Source: Cylicocyclus nassatus | Taxonomy: Eukaryota; Nematoda; Chromadorea; Rhabditida; Strongylidae | DNA: 64,000 nt | Assembly (NCBI GenBank): GCA_958299035.1 | Contig: CATQJL010000316.1 | Coordinates: 89,860,443-89,924,442 of the forward strand | Direction of reading: 5' to 3' | In this document: in pieces, positions 23,570-36,000 of the stretch | Numbering within the stretch: position 1 is the first letter of the stretch | Layout of the letters: every line of letters begins with the position of its first letter | The notes under the pieces: generated by a model | The model's database searches: none | The model's input: the letters and a program-made list of their open reading frames with translations, nothing else | What the model was told of the DNA's origin: nothing | Made by a program: the position numbers and the translations under genes

Positions 23570-26500
23570 ATGTCTCTCGTTTACCGATTACTCGTTTTTG
23601 TAGTACTTTTATTCTATTTAGGACAAGGAGGTATGTTGGTTTTCATCTGGATCTTCTAAACCGATGTTGATGATCTTTTCACTGATGAAAGGCTTGTTTA
23701 GAATGTGGTGCCAACGATCGAGTTCTACTACGGGATGTTAGTACAATAACTTTACGTGATGGACAATATACAACGGGTGAGCAGTGCTCTAAGTAACCTT
23801 CGTATCTTTCTGTTATGGGATTTGGTTAATATCTGGAAAAAATGTTTGTTCATTTACCCAAGCCTTTTTTTGAAAGCCATATTTCAATTGCTAACGATGT
23901 AGACCATAATCACTCGATTAGTCATTTACAATCTTATATATAAAGCTGAATGTCTGTTTGTCTGTCTGTCTGTATGTCTGTCTGTATGTCTGTCTGTCTG
24001 TATGTATGTACGTATGTTCCGAATACAAATTTTTATTTCTGAACCGATCGGGACCAAACTTGGCACACATATACTTCAGGGCAGGGAGCGTGTCATAGGC
24101 TACTTTTCGTTATCGATCGATATCGATTTTATTGATTTTTTGCAAAATTCGAGCTAGAGGGCTGGGATTTGGCAGAGGGGGGTAATCGAGCATGCTGATC
24201 ACCCCGAAGGGGTGATCAGCATGCTCGATTACCCCCCTGTGCAAAATCCTAGCCCCCTAGCTCAAATTTTGCAAAAAATCGGTAAAATCGACATCGATCG
24301 ATAACGAAAAGTGGGCTGTGACACGCTCCCTGCCCCGAAGTGTATGTGTGCAAAGTTCGGTCCCAATCGGTTCAGAGATAAAAATTTCTATTCGGAACAT
24401 ACGTACACGGGTCTAGCTGGCAGGCCCGGCGGAGCCGGGCAAGCCAGCTAGTACTTTATTATGAGTGACTATGCATTTTGTTCGACACACCTTTCACCTT
24501 TGCTAGCAGTTATAAAATTCCGTGTCAGCGAAAATTGATGAGTCATCATTGAATGTAGGGTAAGACCTATTTCATTTTGATTTCTGTGCTGAATGCGTGT
24601 GGAACCTTCCGTGGACAGTTCATCTTATATATAAAGCTGAATGTCTGTCTGTCTCTATGTATGTATGTTATGTGCGGAATAGAAATTTTTGCACACATAC
24701 ACTTCGGGGCAGGGAGCGTGTCATAGGCTACATTTTTTTGTATCGATCGATATCGATTTTACCGATTTTTTGCAAAATTTGAGCTACGGGGCTGGGAGTT
24801 GGCACAGAGGGTAATCGAGCGTGCTGATTACAAATATGTTTTTAACAGGGCCGGGCGGAGCCGGGTTTGCCAACTAGTAATATATAATGTAGGAAAGTTC
24901 TCTGACAGTGAATATGTCTATCGCTCTCCATATAAAACCTAACTTTAGGTCGCCGTGAAGCACCCGTCCCTCAGATAAAGTGTGTTGGCGGTAAAGCTAA
25001 AGGAGAGTATAGACCACGCACGGTACAATGTACGAAGCAAGGTTTCGATGGAGTTGATTACCAATGGAAATGTGTTGCGGATATGCCTCATGAGTTCGAA
25101 TTTGGCCAGGTGAATAAAGATTTTGAGTCTGGTTTACTCTATTTGATTTCAGCTGGATTCCGCTAGTTTTTGCCTTTCAGGTAACTGTCACATGTGAAGG
25201 TTACAGCTACCCTGAAGACCCATATATTTTGAAAGGCAGTTGCGGGGTATGTCTTTGATTATCTGCTCTCGTTTGCTCCATCTTCTCCACATGTTTATTT
25301 TTGTTACAGCTAGAGTATGATTTGGAATACTCTAACACAGCTTATGCAAAGAAGGATGTTAGCAGAAGTCGAAAGTCTGGCTGGTCATCATGGTATGTTT
25401 ACGCTCGCGCACATGCCTTTGTAATCTGGTTTTTTTAGGTTTACTCAAGAAAACTTTGCCAATGCCATTGTTGCTGCATTCATACTCTACGTAATATACG
25501 CGATGTTCTTCGCGAACAATACTCCACAGGGGCCACGGGCACCTCCAAGATATGGGTACTGATCTGGTTTGAAATTTTTCTGTCACATTCCTCAACTCAT
25601 TCGCAGGCTGTTTTCAATCACTTTTATTTCAAATTTTGCATGGTATCAACTCAATGAAATCCAGCATCTATCTTGCTTTACATTCTACGGGATTTACTTT
25701 GGCTTCAGCGCATATCTTGAAAGGATTGGAATGGATTTTCTGATTTCATTCATCAAATGCTATGAAACCTGAGTAAATTGTTGTAGAAAGTGTTAATTTG
25801 TTCTTTCTTTCCGTTTTCTTGTGTGACAATTGACGTCTCGATTATTTTCTGATAAACTTTCTTTCGAATCTACCGTTAATCCATGCTCTAGTTTCCTTTA
25901 GTTTTCTGTTTAGCTGGTTTGGAAGTGGTTACGATGGTGGACCAGGATATCCCGGAGGTGGACACCCACCGCCAAGTGCTCCACCTCCACCACCAAGCTA
26001 CGACGACGCCATGGGTTTTAAGAGTCGTCCGACAGGCTCTGCCTCTACGAGTAGTGGACCTGGCTTCTGGACTGGGGCAGGATTAGGTGCCTTGGGAGGA
26101 TATCTTTTCGGAAGGAGAGGGTAAGCTGAGTGTCCTTCATGCATGTTCTGCTACTCATGAACTATTTCAGGGGAACATCTCCCACATCTTCTGCATTCGG
26201 TTATTCGCAACCTTATAGGAATGAGCGCTTCATGAGGGATACGGGCTTTGATGATTCTCGTGCTGATCAACCGAGCACTTCGCAAATGCACGAGAGTACA
26301 GGTACGTATAGAGCTGTACATATCGAGACTTTATAATTTCTTCGGTTTTATATACAACCGGTAAATCCCAGACCATTATTTAGTTCTATTTGCATGCGTA
26401 TTTCCTCGTGAGACGAAAAGACGCGTACATTGTTTATCAACAGCTGCTCAGCATATGGTTTGCATACGAGAGCAAACTTCCCATTTTTTACAGCGCGTTT

Positions 26501-26700
26501 TAGTATTAATGCTCTTCTATATAGAAAAAATTGTTCTTTATTATTCGATTAATGCCCTTTCTTGTAGAAAAAGAAATGTTTTTCATATTTACTTATCTAA
26601 TGCTTTGGAACTTTTTAACATCGCTCTTTCATTCTGCACATATCAATCCTCTGATTGCTTTTTATTCATTTTAGGTTACGGAGGTACGAGACGAAGATAG
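23570..26700 (+). CDS. SARAF-like store-operated calcium entry regulator (TMEM66 family)
   Basis: SARAF is an ER membrane protein that damps STIM/Orai calcium entry. Nine exons join in phase to 308 residues: 23570-23630, 23702-23776, 24949-25109, 25181-25246, 25310-25392, 25439-25555, 25914-26120, 26171-26301, 26675-26700. Visible: a hydrophobic signal peptide (1-20); a lumenal domain with the family blocks RVLLRDVSTITL, KCVGG, CEGY and GSCGLEYDLEY and paired cysteines; one transmembrane helix (about 156-173, AIVAAFILYVIYAMFF); a cytosolic Gly/Pro-rich tail with PGFWTGAGLGALGGYLFG; and the C-terminus GYGGTRRR as in vertebrate SARAF. The length is slightly below human (339). The ATG is the one that begins the signal peptide. 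Intron 2 is unusually long because it holds two Helitrons. No clear AATAAA was seen just past the stop. Confidence 0.95.
23932..24451 (+). mobile_element. Nonautonomous Helitron copy 2, in SARAF intron 2
   Basis: It starts TCTTATATATAAAGCTGAAT after an A. It ends with the GC hairpin and CTAG before a T at 24452. At 520 bp it equals copy 1 in length. The interior is a palindrome with arms at about 24005-24204 and 24208-24406 around a 3-base centre. The arms differ from each other (CATAGGCTAC against the inverse form CACAGCCCAC), and the same two versions recur in copy 1. Confidence 0.85.
24623..24877 (+). mobile_element. Nonautonomous Helitron copy 3, short form, in SARAF intron 2
   Basis: It has the same TC start (preceded by A) and the same GC hairpin-CTAG end (followed by T), but only 255 bp. 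It contains one arm of the interior and then jumps to the 3' hairpin, so the palindrome is absent. It lies 171 bp after copy 2 in the same orientation. Confidence 0.8.
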
Positions 26701-27085
26701 AGCTGCTTGAGCATATGGTCATGTACATACTCTTTTATTCTTGCTGCTCACCATTTCAAAAGTATTGCGTAGATTTGTTGAAGATGAGATTCTAACATCT
26801 ATTTATTGTGTCTACATAATAACTGGAGTTTTACTTTCTGCATTTTTTCTGACACGTCTTATTGATTTTTTCTTATACGAGAGATTAGCACGTCGATTTT
26901 CTGTTTTCTGTTGGCTTTGAATGTTTTGAAATCAATTTGTCTTCCTCTATTTTTGCGACCATCTATGATCGCGTTGAGTATAACCTCTGAGTTTATTCAT
27001 CTAGGAATTCGCGACTGATTGCGCATTCCGTTCATCTTTTGTTTGCGATGTCTGCGATTGTTTGTTATTCAGTATTTAGATCGTA
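26701..27085. other. SARAF 3' flank
   Basis: T-rich sequence directly after the SARAF stop, presumably including its 3' UTR. No canonical polyadenylation hexamer and no other element was seen. Confidence 0.4.
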
Positions 27086-27519
27086 CTAGATGGCAAACCC
27101 GGCTCCGCCCGGTACCAAACTTTGCACACATACACTTCGGGGCAGGGAGCGTGTCATAGTCCACTTTTCGTTATCGATCGATGTCGATTTCACCGATTTT
27201 TGCAAAATTTGAGCTAGGGGGCTGGGATTTTGCACAGGGGAGTAATCAAACATGCTGATCACCCCCACGGGGGTGATCAGCATGTTCGATTACCCCCCTG
27301 TGCCAACTCCCAGCCCCGTAGCTCAAATTTTGCAAAAAATCGATAAAATCGATATCGATCGATAACGAAAAGTAGCCTATGACACGCTCCCTGTCCCGAA
27401 GTATATGTGTGCCAAGTTTGGTCCAAATCGGTTCAGAAATAAAAATTTCTATTCCGCACATACGTACAGACAGACAGACAGACATACAGACAGACAGACA
27501 TTCAGCTTTATATATAAGA
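27086..27519 (-). mobile_element. Nonautonomous Helitron copy 4 (434 bp)
   Basis: Minus-strand copy with the TCTTATATATAAAGC start, CTGT-rich minisatellite, palindromic interior centred near 27270, and a GC hairpin followed by CTAG. The A and T flanks are correct. It is shorter than copies 1 and 2 because the palindrome-to-hairpin segment is reduced. It lies 385 bp past the SARAF stop codon. Confidence 0.8.
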
Positions 27520-27750
27520 TGAGAAACATCTGGCGTTTTTGGGGTCTTGTCAAATACACAGAATATAATGACGAATTTTCTGTGTCTATGAATGAGTTAG
27601 TGAGCTTTGTGATATGATACAGTAAGATACTGTAGTCTTGATCATTAACAGATAAAAGTGAGCCTTTATACGACTTCAGCTGATCTATATCTAGTTGTTT
27701 ACAGTGACAGTCATAATAATGTATCAGATCGTTCAATGCGATCACTCTAC

Positions 27751-28212
27751 TAGCAAGGGAGGTCCGATCAGTCGAAGTGGCCTTTCCAAATGATTCATAT
27801 ACCATTCCAAAGAGCTTTAAACGGTGATTCCGAATCTGTCTTCGTTATCGGCCGAGCTCCTCTGGACGCTGAGTTATGAGCGTTTTTTGGGTTGAAATTG
27901 AATGCGTAATTGGTACAAAATTCGTCAAAATTGCTTAAATGGTCCAATTTCGTTTATCAAAGCACTCCATTTGAAGAAACCTTCTGTCCAAAACGCTCAT
28001 GCTACAAGCTGCTCTATTTAAGCCTGAAAAATCCGTAACAGTTGATTTTACTTGAATTCTGCGTTCAATTTTCTAACCCAAAAAATTCTCATAACTCGGC
28101 GACTAGGGGCGCTCGGCAATAACGAAGACAGATTCGGAATCAGCGTTTGAAGCTCAAAACGGTATATGACTCATCTGGAAAGACCACTTCGACTAATCGG
28201 ACCTCCCTTGTA
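27751..28212. mobile_element. ACAAGGGAGG-ended foldback MITE, copy 1
   Basis: AGCAAGGGAGGTCCGAT at the left and the inverse of ACAAGGGAGGTCCGAT at the right lie at TA dinucleotides. Matched inner blocks (TTCCGAATCTGTCTTCGTTA and its inverse) show arms of about 200 bp. A second copy is at 41517-41977. No coding capacity. Confidence 0.75.
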
Positions 28213-28266
28213 AGCAGCCTACTCCTATATGGTTACGATATCACTTCCAACAATGTAGTAACAGTT

Positions 28267-28638
28267 TGAAGGCAGCGTCCGGGCAAAATTTCGAATGGAA
28301 TTTTTTCGCTTACCTGGGCTTATTCCTCCCGCTGACTCTAAAAAAGATGCTTGGAGGGCACGAAAACGCTGAAAACGGGCTTTTCCAGCTCTTGATTTGA
28401 ATTTTGTCGCCCGCCGCCGAGGTCAAGACGCGGAGTCTTTGTGGGACCCTACGTCTTGACTGTGTGCGGCATGCGCTCTCTGGCCTATCGAGCTAACTCG
28501 TCCCGGTCGCCGGGGCGTTCCGGTCGCCACCTTTGAAGCGGATTTCTCGCTTTAGAAGTAAGTTGGTGCATTGCCAGTTGGGCAAGAGCCTAACCAAGAC
28601 TTGCGCCCCTGTACTCTACATTTTCGTAGCTGCCCTTA
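28267..28638. mobile_element. Diverged TTAA-family foldback (AGGCAGCGTCC left end)
   Basis: The left end AAGGCAGCGTCCGGGC matches the TTAA family. The right end, GCTGCCCTTAA, is degraded. The length (about 370 bp) fits the family. The GCTTACCTGGG block inside is shared with the remnants at 31044-31265 and 60330-60569. Confidence 0.5.
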
Positions 28639-28796
28639 AAGTAGCCTGGTAAGAAATCAAAGTAGCCTGCTATCTATAAAGATGCAATATGCACACAAAA
28701 AACGATCACATGATGTCGCACGATCTTCTGTGTGAATGATTCTTGTAGCTATAGCCTGCCTTGCAGGTGGATGCTCCACATTGATGAAAGTAAAGT

Positions 28797-30390
28797 GTGC
28801 TGAGATGCTCGTTCGCGTACTTTCCGACTTCGCTCATTTCCTGTAAGCGTTCATCTTCAGCTCGCACATCCAGCAGTAATCGTCAGGTATCTGCATCTGG
28901 CTATGAAGTAGGTGGAGTGCGAGTCCTTGTCAACACCAGTGTGGCCATGAACATCAATGCTCTCGAACAACTCACAACCCGGAGACGTTTGCGAATATCA
29001 AGATGTGGATCAATCCCTACCTTCGCCATCTTCATTGCGTATGCCCCAACATTAAGTTACGACGAGAACACGAGCTCGAGGCCCTTCTATGTGGGTTTGG
29101 AGAGGTTCTACAGAGAAGTCCAGACCTTCTACAAGTGATTTCAACGCAAAGGTCGGACCTAGAAGGTCGCCTGCGGAAACAATGAACCCATCGGTGGAAG
29201 GGATAAAGGAGAGACTGTCCGAGTTTATCGTGGCGACGAGGACTATAGGACTAAAACACAGTTCTCAAAAGCCCCCTTTCCGACAGTGGACGTGGGAATC
29301 GCCTGGTGGAGAGTACCATAACGAGATTGACAACGTCATTGTTAACAGAGGATATTACCTTAGGGACGTCGCCGTTGTTCTGAAGCTCTACACAAGATCA
29401 GACCATCGCCTTCTAAGCGCCAGATTCTACTTCCTAGGAATGGAGAGAGCCGTAAAATTTAGGAAATATTGTTATATGGCCACCACCAAATGGGATAAGT
29501 TCTAGTCAATCCGGCTCATGGCGAGATACCGTGATCGACAACATCGACGAAGATTACGAACGCTTCGTTCAACATCTTCACGATTGTGCTAAGGAAGCTC
29601 AGAGCCTAAGAAGTACGGAAAAGCTTACCTCGGACACTTTGGAGCTGACACGCCAACGTGGACATTGACGAGCCACAGGCAACTACCAACTGACGTCCGA
29701 GCTTGCAAAGCGATCCCCAGAAGTGATTACAAAAAAAGACCTCAAGGAGATTAAGGCAGCAGTGATGGTTAACTGAGGAGGCTGGAAGAAGTATACGCAA
29801 CTCCGCCGAAGCTTCATCAACTTCATAACAAAGATGACCCACTTCGTCGTTCTGACGGAACCATAACTGTTTTCCGAAAATTAATGGAGAAGGTCATTTA
29901 CGACTTCCACTCTGACCCCTTTGACAGCCACGTCCACCTGCCTTTAGGTCACCCTAGGGAGGACGAGTATGTCCCGCCGTCTTCCCGAGTTTCGTCATGC
30001 TATCATGTCGATGAAGAATTGTACAGCATCCGGTCCCGACAGGATTAAAGCCAGAACGTCTGAAGGATCTGTGCTACTTCTCATCAAGACCTTGAAAAGG
30101 CTCTTCATGAGGTACTTGATGAAAGGCAAGGTCCGAAGACAATGGGAGATCAGCAAAACCGTGTCGCTGTAAAGAAGGGAGATCCCTGCGACATCGGCAA
30201 TTATTACCTTATCTGCCTGTTGTCTGTATTCTACAAACTCTTTACGCGAGTTGGTCAACAGGATTGGAAGAAAATTAGATGAAAGACAACCGCGCGAGCA
30301 AGCTGGGGTTCGAAGAGAATTCAGCACAACCACATATAGGGCACACACTAACCACCATCGTTCGCGAGTACCCATGGGATGAGGTTGCAA
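28797..30390 (+). pseudogene. RTE-type LINE fragment: endonuclease and start of reverse transcriptase
   Basis: Frames at 28797-29138, 29089-29505 and 29969-30390 together read as an apurinic endonuclease followed by an N-terminal reverse transcriptase region, broken by frameshifts and stops. Endonuclease marks: IAYAPT, DFNAKVGPR, RWTWESPGG-like QWTWESPGG, and the terminal SDHRLL motif. Reverse transcriptase marks: ASGPDRIKA and a GNYxxICLLSVxYKLFTRV-like stretch at about 30200. The catalytic FADD box and the 3' end are missing, so the copy is truncated around 30400 and dead. It belongs to the RTE clade as found in hookworms (family knowledge). Confidence 0.85.
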
Positions 30391-30399
30391 AAGCGCGGC

Positions 30400-30618
30400 G
30401 CAGACAGCGAAATTGGTACCCGAGCGCGAGGACTGCTGTTAGATCTGTGGCTAGGGTTGTTCACTTAAGGTGGCTTGTAAGCGGAAGGGTGATTCTTGCG
30501 TCTCTTTTTCTACTGTGTTCGATGTGGTTAAGTGGATGGATTTATTCATCGTTTGTATCGAACGTAATAATACAAGTGACGTTATCGTCAGAGGGTGAGC
30601 TCAAAAGACGTGATCGAG

Positions 30619-30651
<33 letters not shown>

Positions 30652-31043
30652 AGCGGATGTGAGAGATTCTAGCATATGTCAGAGCGAAGGTAGCCTTGAT
30701 CATCGTTAATTATGAAGCATAAGTACAATCGAATCACTTCATATGAACATGGGTGCACCTGCCACACCATCCATCTTTGGCGTCCTCATCCTGGATTTGC
30801 GCCTGGAGTCCTCATCCTGGATTTCGCAAAACGCAGGAGACTAGGAGACCGATTGCTATCGCTTACATCATCAGAGGTGAATAGTGCCTAAAAAAGTAAG
30901 AAAACCTTGAAAACATTTCGAAAACACCTGCAAGGAGGATTGTTTCCAAGAATCCAGGATGAGAACGCCAAAGATAGACGGCGCATGCAGTGTCACACAT
31001 GATGATACGAAATGGTTCGACTGTCCTGTACTTCATTGCGAAC
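30400..31043. other. Intergenic region with a GA microsatellite
   Basis: Apart from the (GA)n run at 30619-30650 nothing is recognised. Confidence 0.4.
30619..30650. repeat. GA dinucleotide microsatellite
   Basis: About 30 bases of nearly pure GA repeats, preceded by AGAAAGAAAG. Confidence 0.9.
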
Positions 31044-31265
31044 TCAAAGGCAGTGCCTCGGCAAAATTGAACATCTCGAAATTTTTGTATAGAAGGTTGC
31101 TTGCACCCCAAACATCAGAACAGAGCAGGTCCAAGCCTACAGCATGCTGTCCTTGCCTAGAAAATTGCCCGAAAAAATCGTGAATTTTCGGAATCAGAGC
31201 GTCGGATTATTCCAGGTAAGCGAAAAGACTACAGGTCGAGGATTTGCCGAGCCATTGCTTTTGAA
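31044..31265. mobile_element. Small foldback related to the TTAA family
   Basis: CAAAGGCAGTGCCTCGGCAAA on the left pairs with TTTGCCGAGCCATTGCTTTTG on the right. It shares the inner TTACCTGG block with the elements at 28267 and 60330. The arms are weak in the middle. Confidence 0.55.
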
Positions 31266-32530
31266 CCCTTCACACTGAAGGCTGCTTCGATGTTGAAACA
31301 GTCCGTCAAAATCTACCTTCAGTTTTCTTGGCGGTTCTAGCGTTACGCACTAACCGGGTTAGAACGCGGGAAGAATTGCTCAGGAACGGGGAGAAGGGTA
31401 CGAATGATTTGCATAGTTTACAGTAAAAAGAAGAAACAACAACGAATAATAGGTCCTGGAATGATATCCACGAAAGTCCCCGCGAAATGGGCTTTTCGTG
31501 CGAATAAAATGGACTTAGTCCATGGGGCGGGATGAGATATCGAACTCGTGAATCCATTCATTCCATACAAAAATACTTCAGCAGACCTTTCTCCAACTTG
31601 CTTCAACCTGTTTACTCACTTTCTGTTAATGTTTCTGATAATGCAAACTCATTTCCACCAAGTGGTCGATACCTAACTAGGCATCTGACAATACAGTATC
31701 AGTCACGTTGGTATTTTTCTTTCCCACTTCGTTAAACCTCACGAAATGCCGTTTTTTATCGATGACTATGCATCTAAATTACTTGCAAAACTAAAATTCA
31801 TGTATATCTGGGCCTTCGCTTTTCAAGACTTCTATGAATCTGTATCAAATCAAATTCGTATGAACAGCTTTCTGCAAAAAGCAAACTTTGGCTAGACTTC
31901 ACTACAATCTGTGAATCAAAATGATTATCTCATAGGAAACCTTGCACTACACTACAACCCAAAGGGTTTTTTGAATCGAAAAAACTACGAGTTTGCAAAA
32001 GATGACTTCGCAAATGGTCTACTTTAGCTCTTTGTCTTTCAGCATTAATGTTTATATCTCTAAGTAGTTGAAAGTATGGACTATTGCTAGTAAGAAATTT
32101 TTCACAGAATTTTTCTTGCTAGCTAGCAGCATTTTATTAATTCTAAGACCAAACTTAAAATCGCGTTTGAAATGCCTCTTTGAGGTTTGGTTGTACGAGA
32201 TCAGTCAAAAGATAGCTTCTGAGTGATTATATTCAAATGCATTCGTTTTTATTTTAAAATACAAATCATGAATTTAGTTTTGCTCGATGATGTGAAGGGT
32301 TAACAAACAATTTGATTTACATAAAAATTTTCGCATCGACCTGATATATGGAATCATTTGAGTTTGTTAGCAAATATTTTGGTGAGTTTAATCTTCCTCT
32401 ATGATTTTCATAGCGTTTGTATGAATTTAGAAAGAAACATGTATTTCAGACTTCATAAAAGGCATAAAACTTTTTCCACTCTCTTACTACCCTAAAATAG
32501 GCTGAGGAACACATTTTCAAGAAATCGCAA
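31266..32530. other. Intergenic region with one arm of a distant inverted repeat
   Basis: GGAATGATATCCACGAAAGTCC at about 31458-31479 is the inverse of a sequence at about 33142-33164, so the intervening 1.7 kb may be one old composite element. No gene. Confidence 0.4.
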
Positions 32531-32841
32531 TTAACACGTTGACGACAACGCGCAGTTTCATTTGTCTGCCGCTTGGGACAATGCCTTCCATGAAAAAATT
32601 GAAAATTTTCAGCTAAAAGCAGATCGTCATCCACAGTGAATCTACGGTAATTTTAAGAAGCAGAAAAGAAACGCCGAAGTAGTCGCTAGAATCAGAGCGC
32701 AAGAGAACTCCTGAAACGAATATACCTCAAGACTGTATTCATGACAAAATTTAACCCATGACCCACCATGTGGGTAACATTGTCCCACGTGGCAGTCATT
32801 GCATGACCCACCTGTGGGTCACGTTGTCGTCAATGTGTTAA
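32531..32841. mobile_element. TTAA-flanked foldback MITE, second family
   Basis: It begins TTAACACGTTGACGACAACG and ends with the inverse, CGTTGTCGTCAATGTGTTAA, 311 bp in all. The right part holds three imperfect repeats around GACCCAC and GTGGGTCACGTTGTC. TTAA ends followed by CAC are typical of piggyBac-like nonautonomous elements (inference). Confidence 0.75.
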
Positions 32842-35127
32842 AAATATGCAAAAAGTTCGAAAATGGGCTTAGTCCCAGCTCACCTTGCTGCTTGGAGCAA
32901 AACGGGCTTTCAAGTCCATTTAAAATGGAGGTAAATCCCATTTTCCCCCATTTTAAATGGACTTTTCGCATGATTGTTTCGAAGCGAAAACTCAGGTAGG
33001 GTTGAATCATTTTCATCACATTGCATTGCCTCGTGGTTGCGATGTTATAGAATTTTTTGAATAACGTTAGCGAAAGCAGATTGCGACCAGTTTTTACCGC
33101 GAATGAATGTAATGTGGTTTGAAAGTCCATTTTCCTCCATTATGGACTTCCGTGGATATCATTCCTGGTGGTTGGCCTATGAAGCGCGAGGGTACTAACA
33201 AGGGAAGCATACTTGGTGACCGTGGTCGTAATGATTTGTATATAAGAAAACGCGCCTTCTAATGTTGGTTCAGATACTGTTTCCCATATCTGCGAAACCA
33301 TAATCTGGACACTCCAGCGCAAGGGTACTGTTCCATGACCGTACTATTTTCGTTGGTCTTTAGAAGCCGTTACTTCACAATTTAAGAGTTTAGGAACACT
33401 TGAAGGCTGTTCAACTAGGATCTGCTTGCCCGTTCGCCTACCTTCCGAGGTGTGGGCGAAATTCTTTCTTCTCAAGATCATACGAGGCTTTCGTGCGTCT
33501 TTGCATCCTGTCGCTTACTATTCTCGCATTCTCGCGCTATGCGGGTGCTCAGAGCTGAGTTGTACTTATAAGTGTAAGTGCTTAAATCGACGACGAATTG
33601 ATGAAATCCATACTCACAGCTCCAAGAAACATGTGCATCAGGCTGTGTGAGAAGAGACAGATAGACCCTAGTTGAGTCGTATTGTACGCAGACTACCTTT
33701 CAGGAGGTTCTTACTACTGCCCACGGCATGTTATGTATGTTGATGTTCGAAATTTAACAATAAAATGATATACATCGTTGATCGATGTAGAATTTTACAA
33801 ATTTTCTTACTTGTACACATTTTTTGAAATGAATTTTGATGTATTAAAATAAATATTGAGCTAGTGGTCAAATGTAATGATAATGTAGCTCCACTAATGA
33901 AAAATCTTATATGGTTTTAAGTAGTTTGATAGACATTACTGAATTTTATATCTTGTCATATGATTGTTGATGCAAAAATCATGAAATCTGGTGACTTAGT
34001 CATTAGAAGTTTCTTGTGAGCAGCCGGCTGCTTTGAAGAGGTTGCAGCTCATCTAAGAACAACGTTTTTCTACAATACAGGGAAATTTGATGATAAATCA
34101 TTGTGAAAAAGTGTTTGAAAGTATAAAAACAATGAGAGGATTCACAAGTAAACTACTTTTTCAAAGTGTACATAAACTCCACTGGTTCACTACGGAAGTG
34201 TGTCGAACAGGAGTATCCCTAAATGGGCTTGATGTCATACTCGCGTCATCTCAGCTTGGAAATAGATTCCGTGTTTGGATCCGATCAAATGCTATGACGC
34301 GGTCCCAATTTAGCTACTTTACGACACCTTTGGTGTTAATGAGGCAGCACGAATTGTAGTGTCTTGGCCCGGTCGATCGTGGGAATGCGCTTGATTTGTC
34401 TGCTTTATAAACATTGCATACATGGGTTTGCTCTATGTTCTTAAGTCTTGAGGAAATTCCAGTTTGAAAAAGCTTACTAATGCTACTGCATCATCTTTGC
34501 CCGTGACAATGTCAATTATGCTTTATTTGTGCGCATAATTTTTTCTCGTTGATCAGGCTAACAATAAGTCCAATTTGGTTAATCAAGTTGACTAACATAA
34601 GGCGAGATGCTGAAAATGGGTTGATCTGATTAGTTGTCACTTCAAAAACACACATCAAAGAACATAAGTTGAATTCTTACATCACTATCTCAACCGACTC
34701 ATTTGGAAATGAAGCTAGAAAGTTCGTAAGAGGATTTGAATTCTAAAAATCTGCTTTTTGCAATTCTACAAATGTTTTGACTACATAGACCGATCTTTGA
34801 TTCTTCTAAGGCTGTGATATCCATCCTTTCGCATCTGCGGCATCCTAAATTTACGCGCAAGTCACTTAGCCGACGCTAGATTTCAATCTCATTTTGTGAG
34901 CTGCATGCTCTTCTGCATCCAGGGAGCTGTCACCTATTTTTGGGTTGGAACATAAGTCTCCATCAAATTTTTTGGGTATCCGTACTCTTCTACAAATTCA
35001 ATAAGCCTGCTTGATTACATTATACTTACACATTGTAACTTGATGAGAGGAAACACTCGTTTTTTGTTAGTGATGTTTGTTACAAAAATCGTTATTTTTA
35101 GCTTAATTGTTTTTCATCTACTCTTCT
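32842..35127. other. Intergenic region
   Basis: Dispersed pieces include an inverted pair built on TCCATTTAAAATGGA (about 32911-32960) and an ACAAGGGA-type end at about 33196. An open frame at 34087-34359 (90 codons) shows no recognisable domain. No supported gene. Confidence 0.4.
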
Positions 35128-36000
35128 ATTAGGTTGTCCCGAAAAAGTCTTGTCGGTTTTTTCAAACGGCTATAAAATCCCTTACGGTGAAAGACTCAAT
35201 GTGTTTCTACAAGCGCTCCATGCTTTTCTTTCTCTTTTCTGATGGTTATAATTCCTAGTCATAACCTCTGGTAGATCTCAAATAATTACCAATATTCTTC
35301 GCTCTTCACTTTCATCTCCTCAAATTTTGGCTAATTTTCAAAGATTTCATTCTAGGCTCTTGAAGAGAAGTAATTAAGTATCGAATACAGCAAATCCTTG
35401 AGCATGCGGCAGTGCTTTTAGATTCTTCTGATCTGCTACTATGAACTTTGAAAAAAAATTTTTTTTGAAGGTGTCGCTTTCTAGTGAAGTCATGAACACG
35501 CATCTGCAACAAAATGGAAAACTTAAAGTTTCTATGAGAAAGCTCGATTGCTATTAATCATCATTTTTGCAAAACAATCAATCTTGATTTTTCTTGAAAA
35601 ATCACCTTTCTGGAACTCCTATGCGCTAAGCCTACCCAAAAGCCCAGTTTCTTTCAGCTCGATTCTTATAACAGGCTTCAAAGACCTCATCTATGTAATT
35701 AAAATAAGCATGATGTAGGGTTAAAGTTTACTCTGCTTATTATTACTATAATATTATAGCTTCAACAATATGACGACAAACTTTTTTAAAAATTAGGGAA
35801 AATTTGGGGTCACTATCGAGCTGCTCAACGAGCTAAGGCGACAAAATCGCAAAGATTGCACAGATCAGGGAGAAAGCGTAACTTTCAGAAAGAGCGTAAA
35901 AATTCAAATCGAAAGATACCCAAATCGTTCATCGATCGGTGTCTTCTGAATTTTTAAGACCGATTAAAGAAACCGACGAAATTTTCGGGACAATCTCATA
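35128..36000. mobile_element. Mariner-ended element, degenerate interior
   Basis: The left end TTAGGTTGTCCCGAAAAAG with GTCGGTTT further in is matched inversely by AAACCGACGAAATTTTCGGG at about 35970-35990. The 870-bp interior has no intact frame. The ends are those of mariner elements; it is either a dead short copy or a MITE. Confidence 0.65.

Noticed and set aside
34087..34359. 90-codon open frame
   Set aside because: No domain, no convincing splice sites and no similarity noticed; frames of this length are expected by chance.
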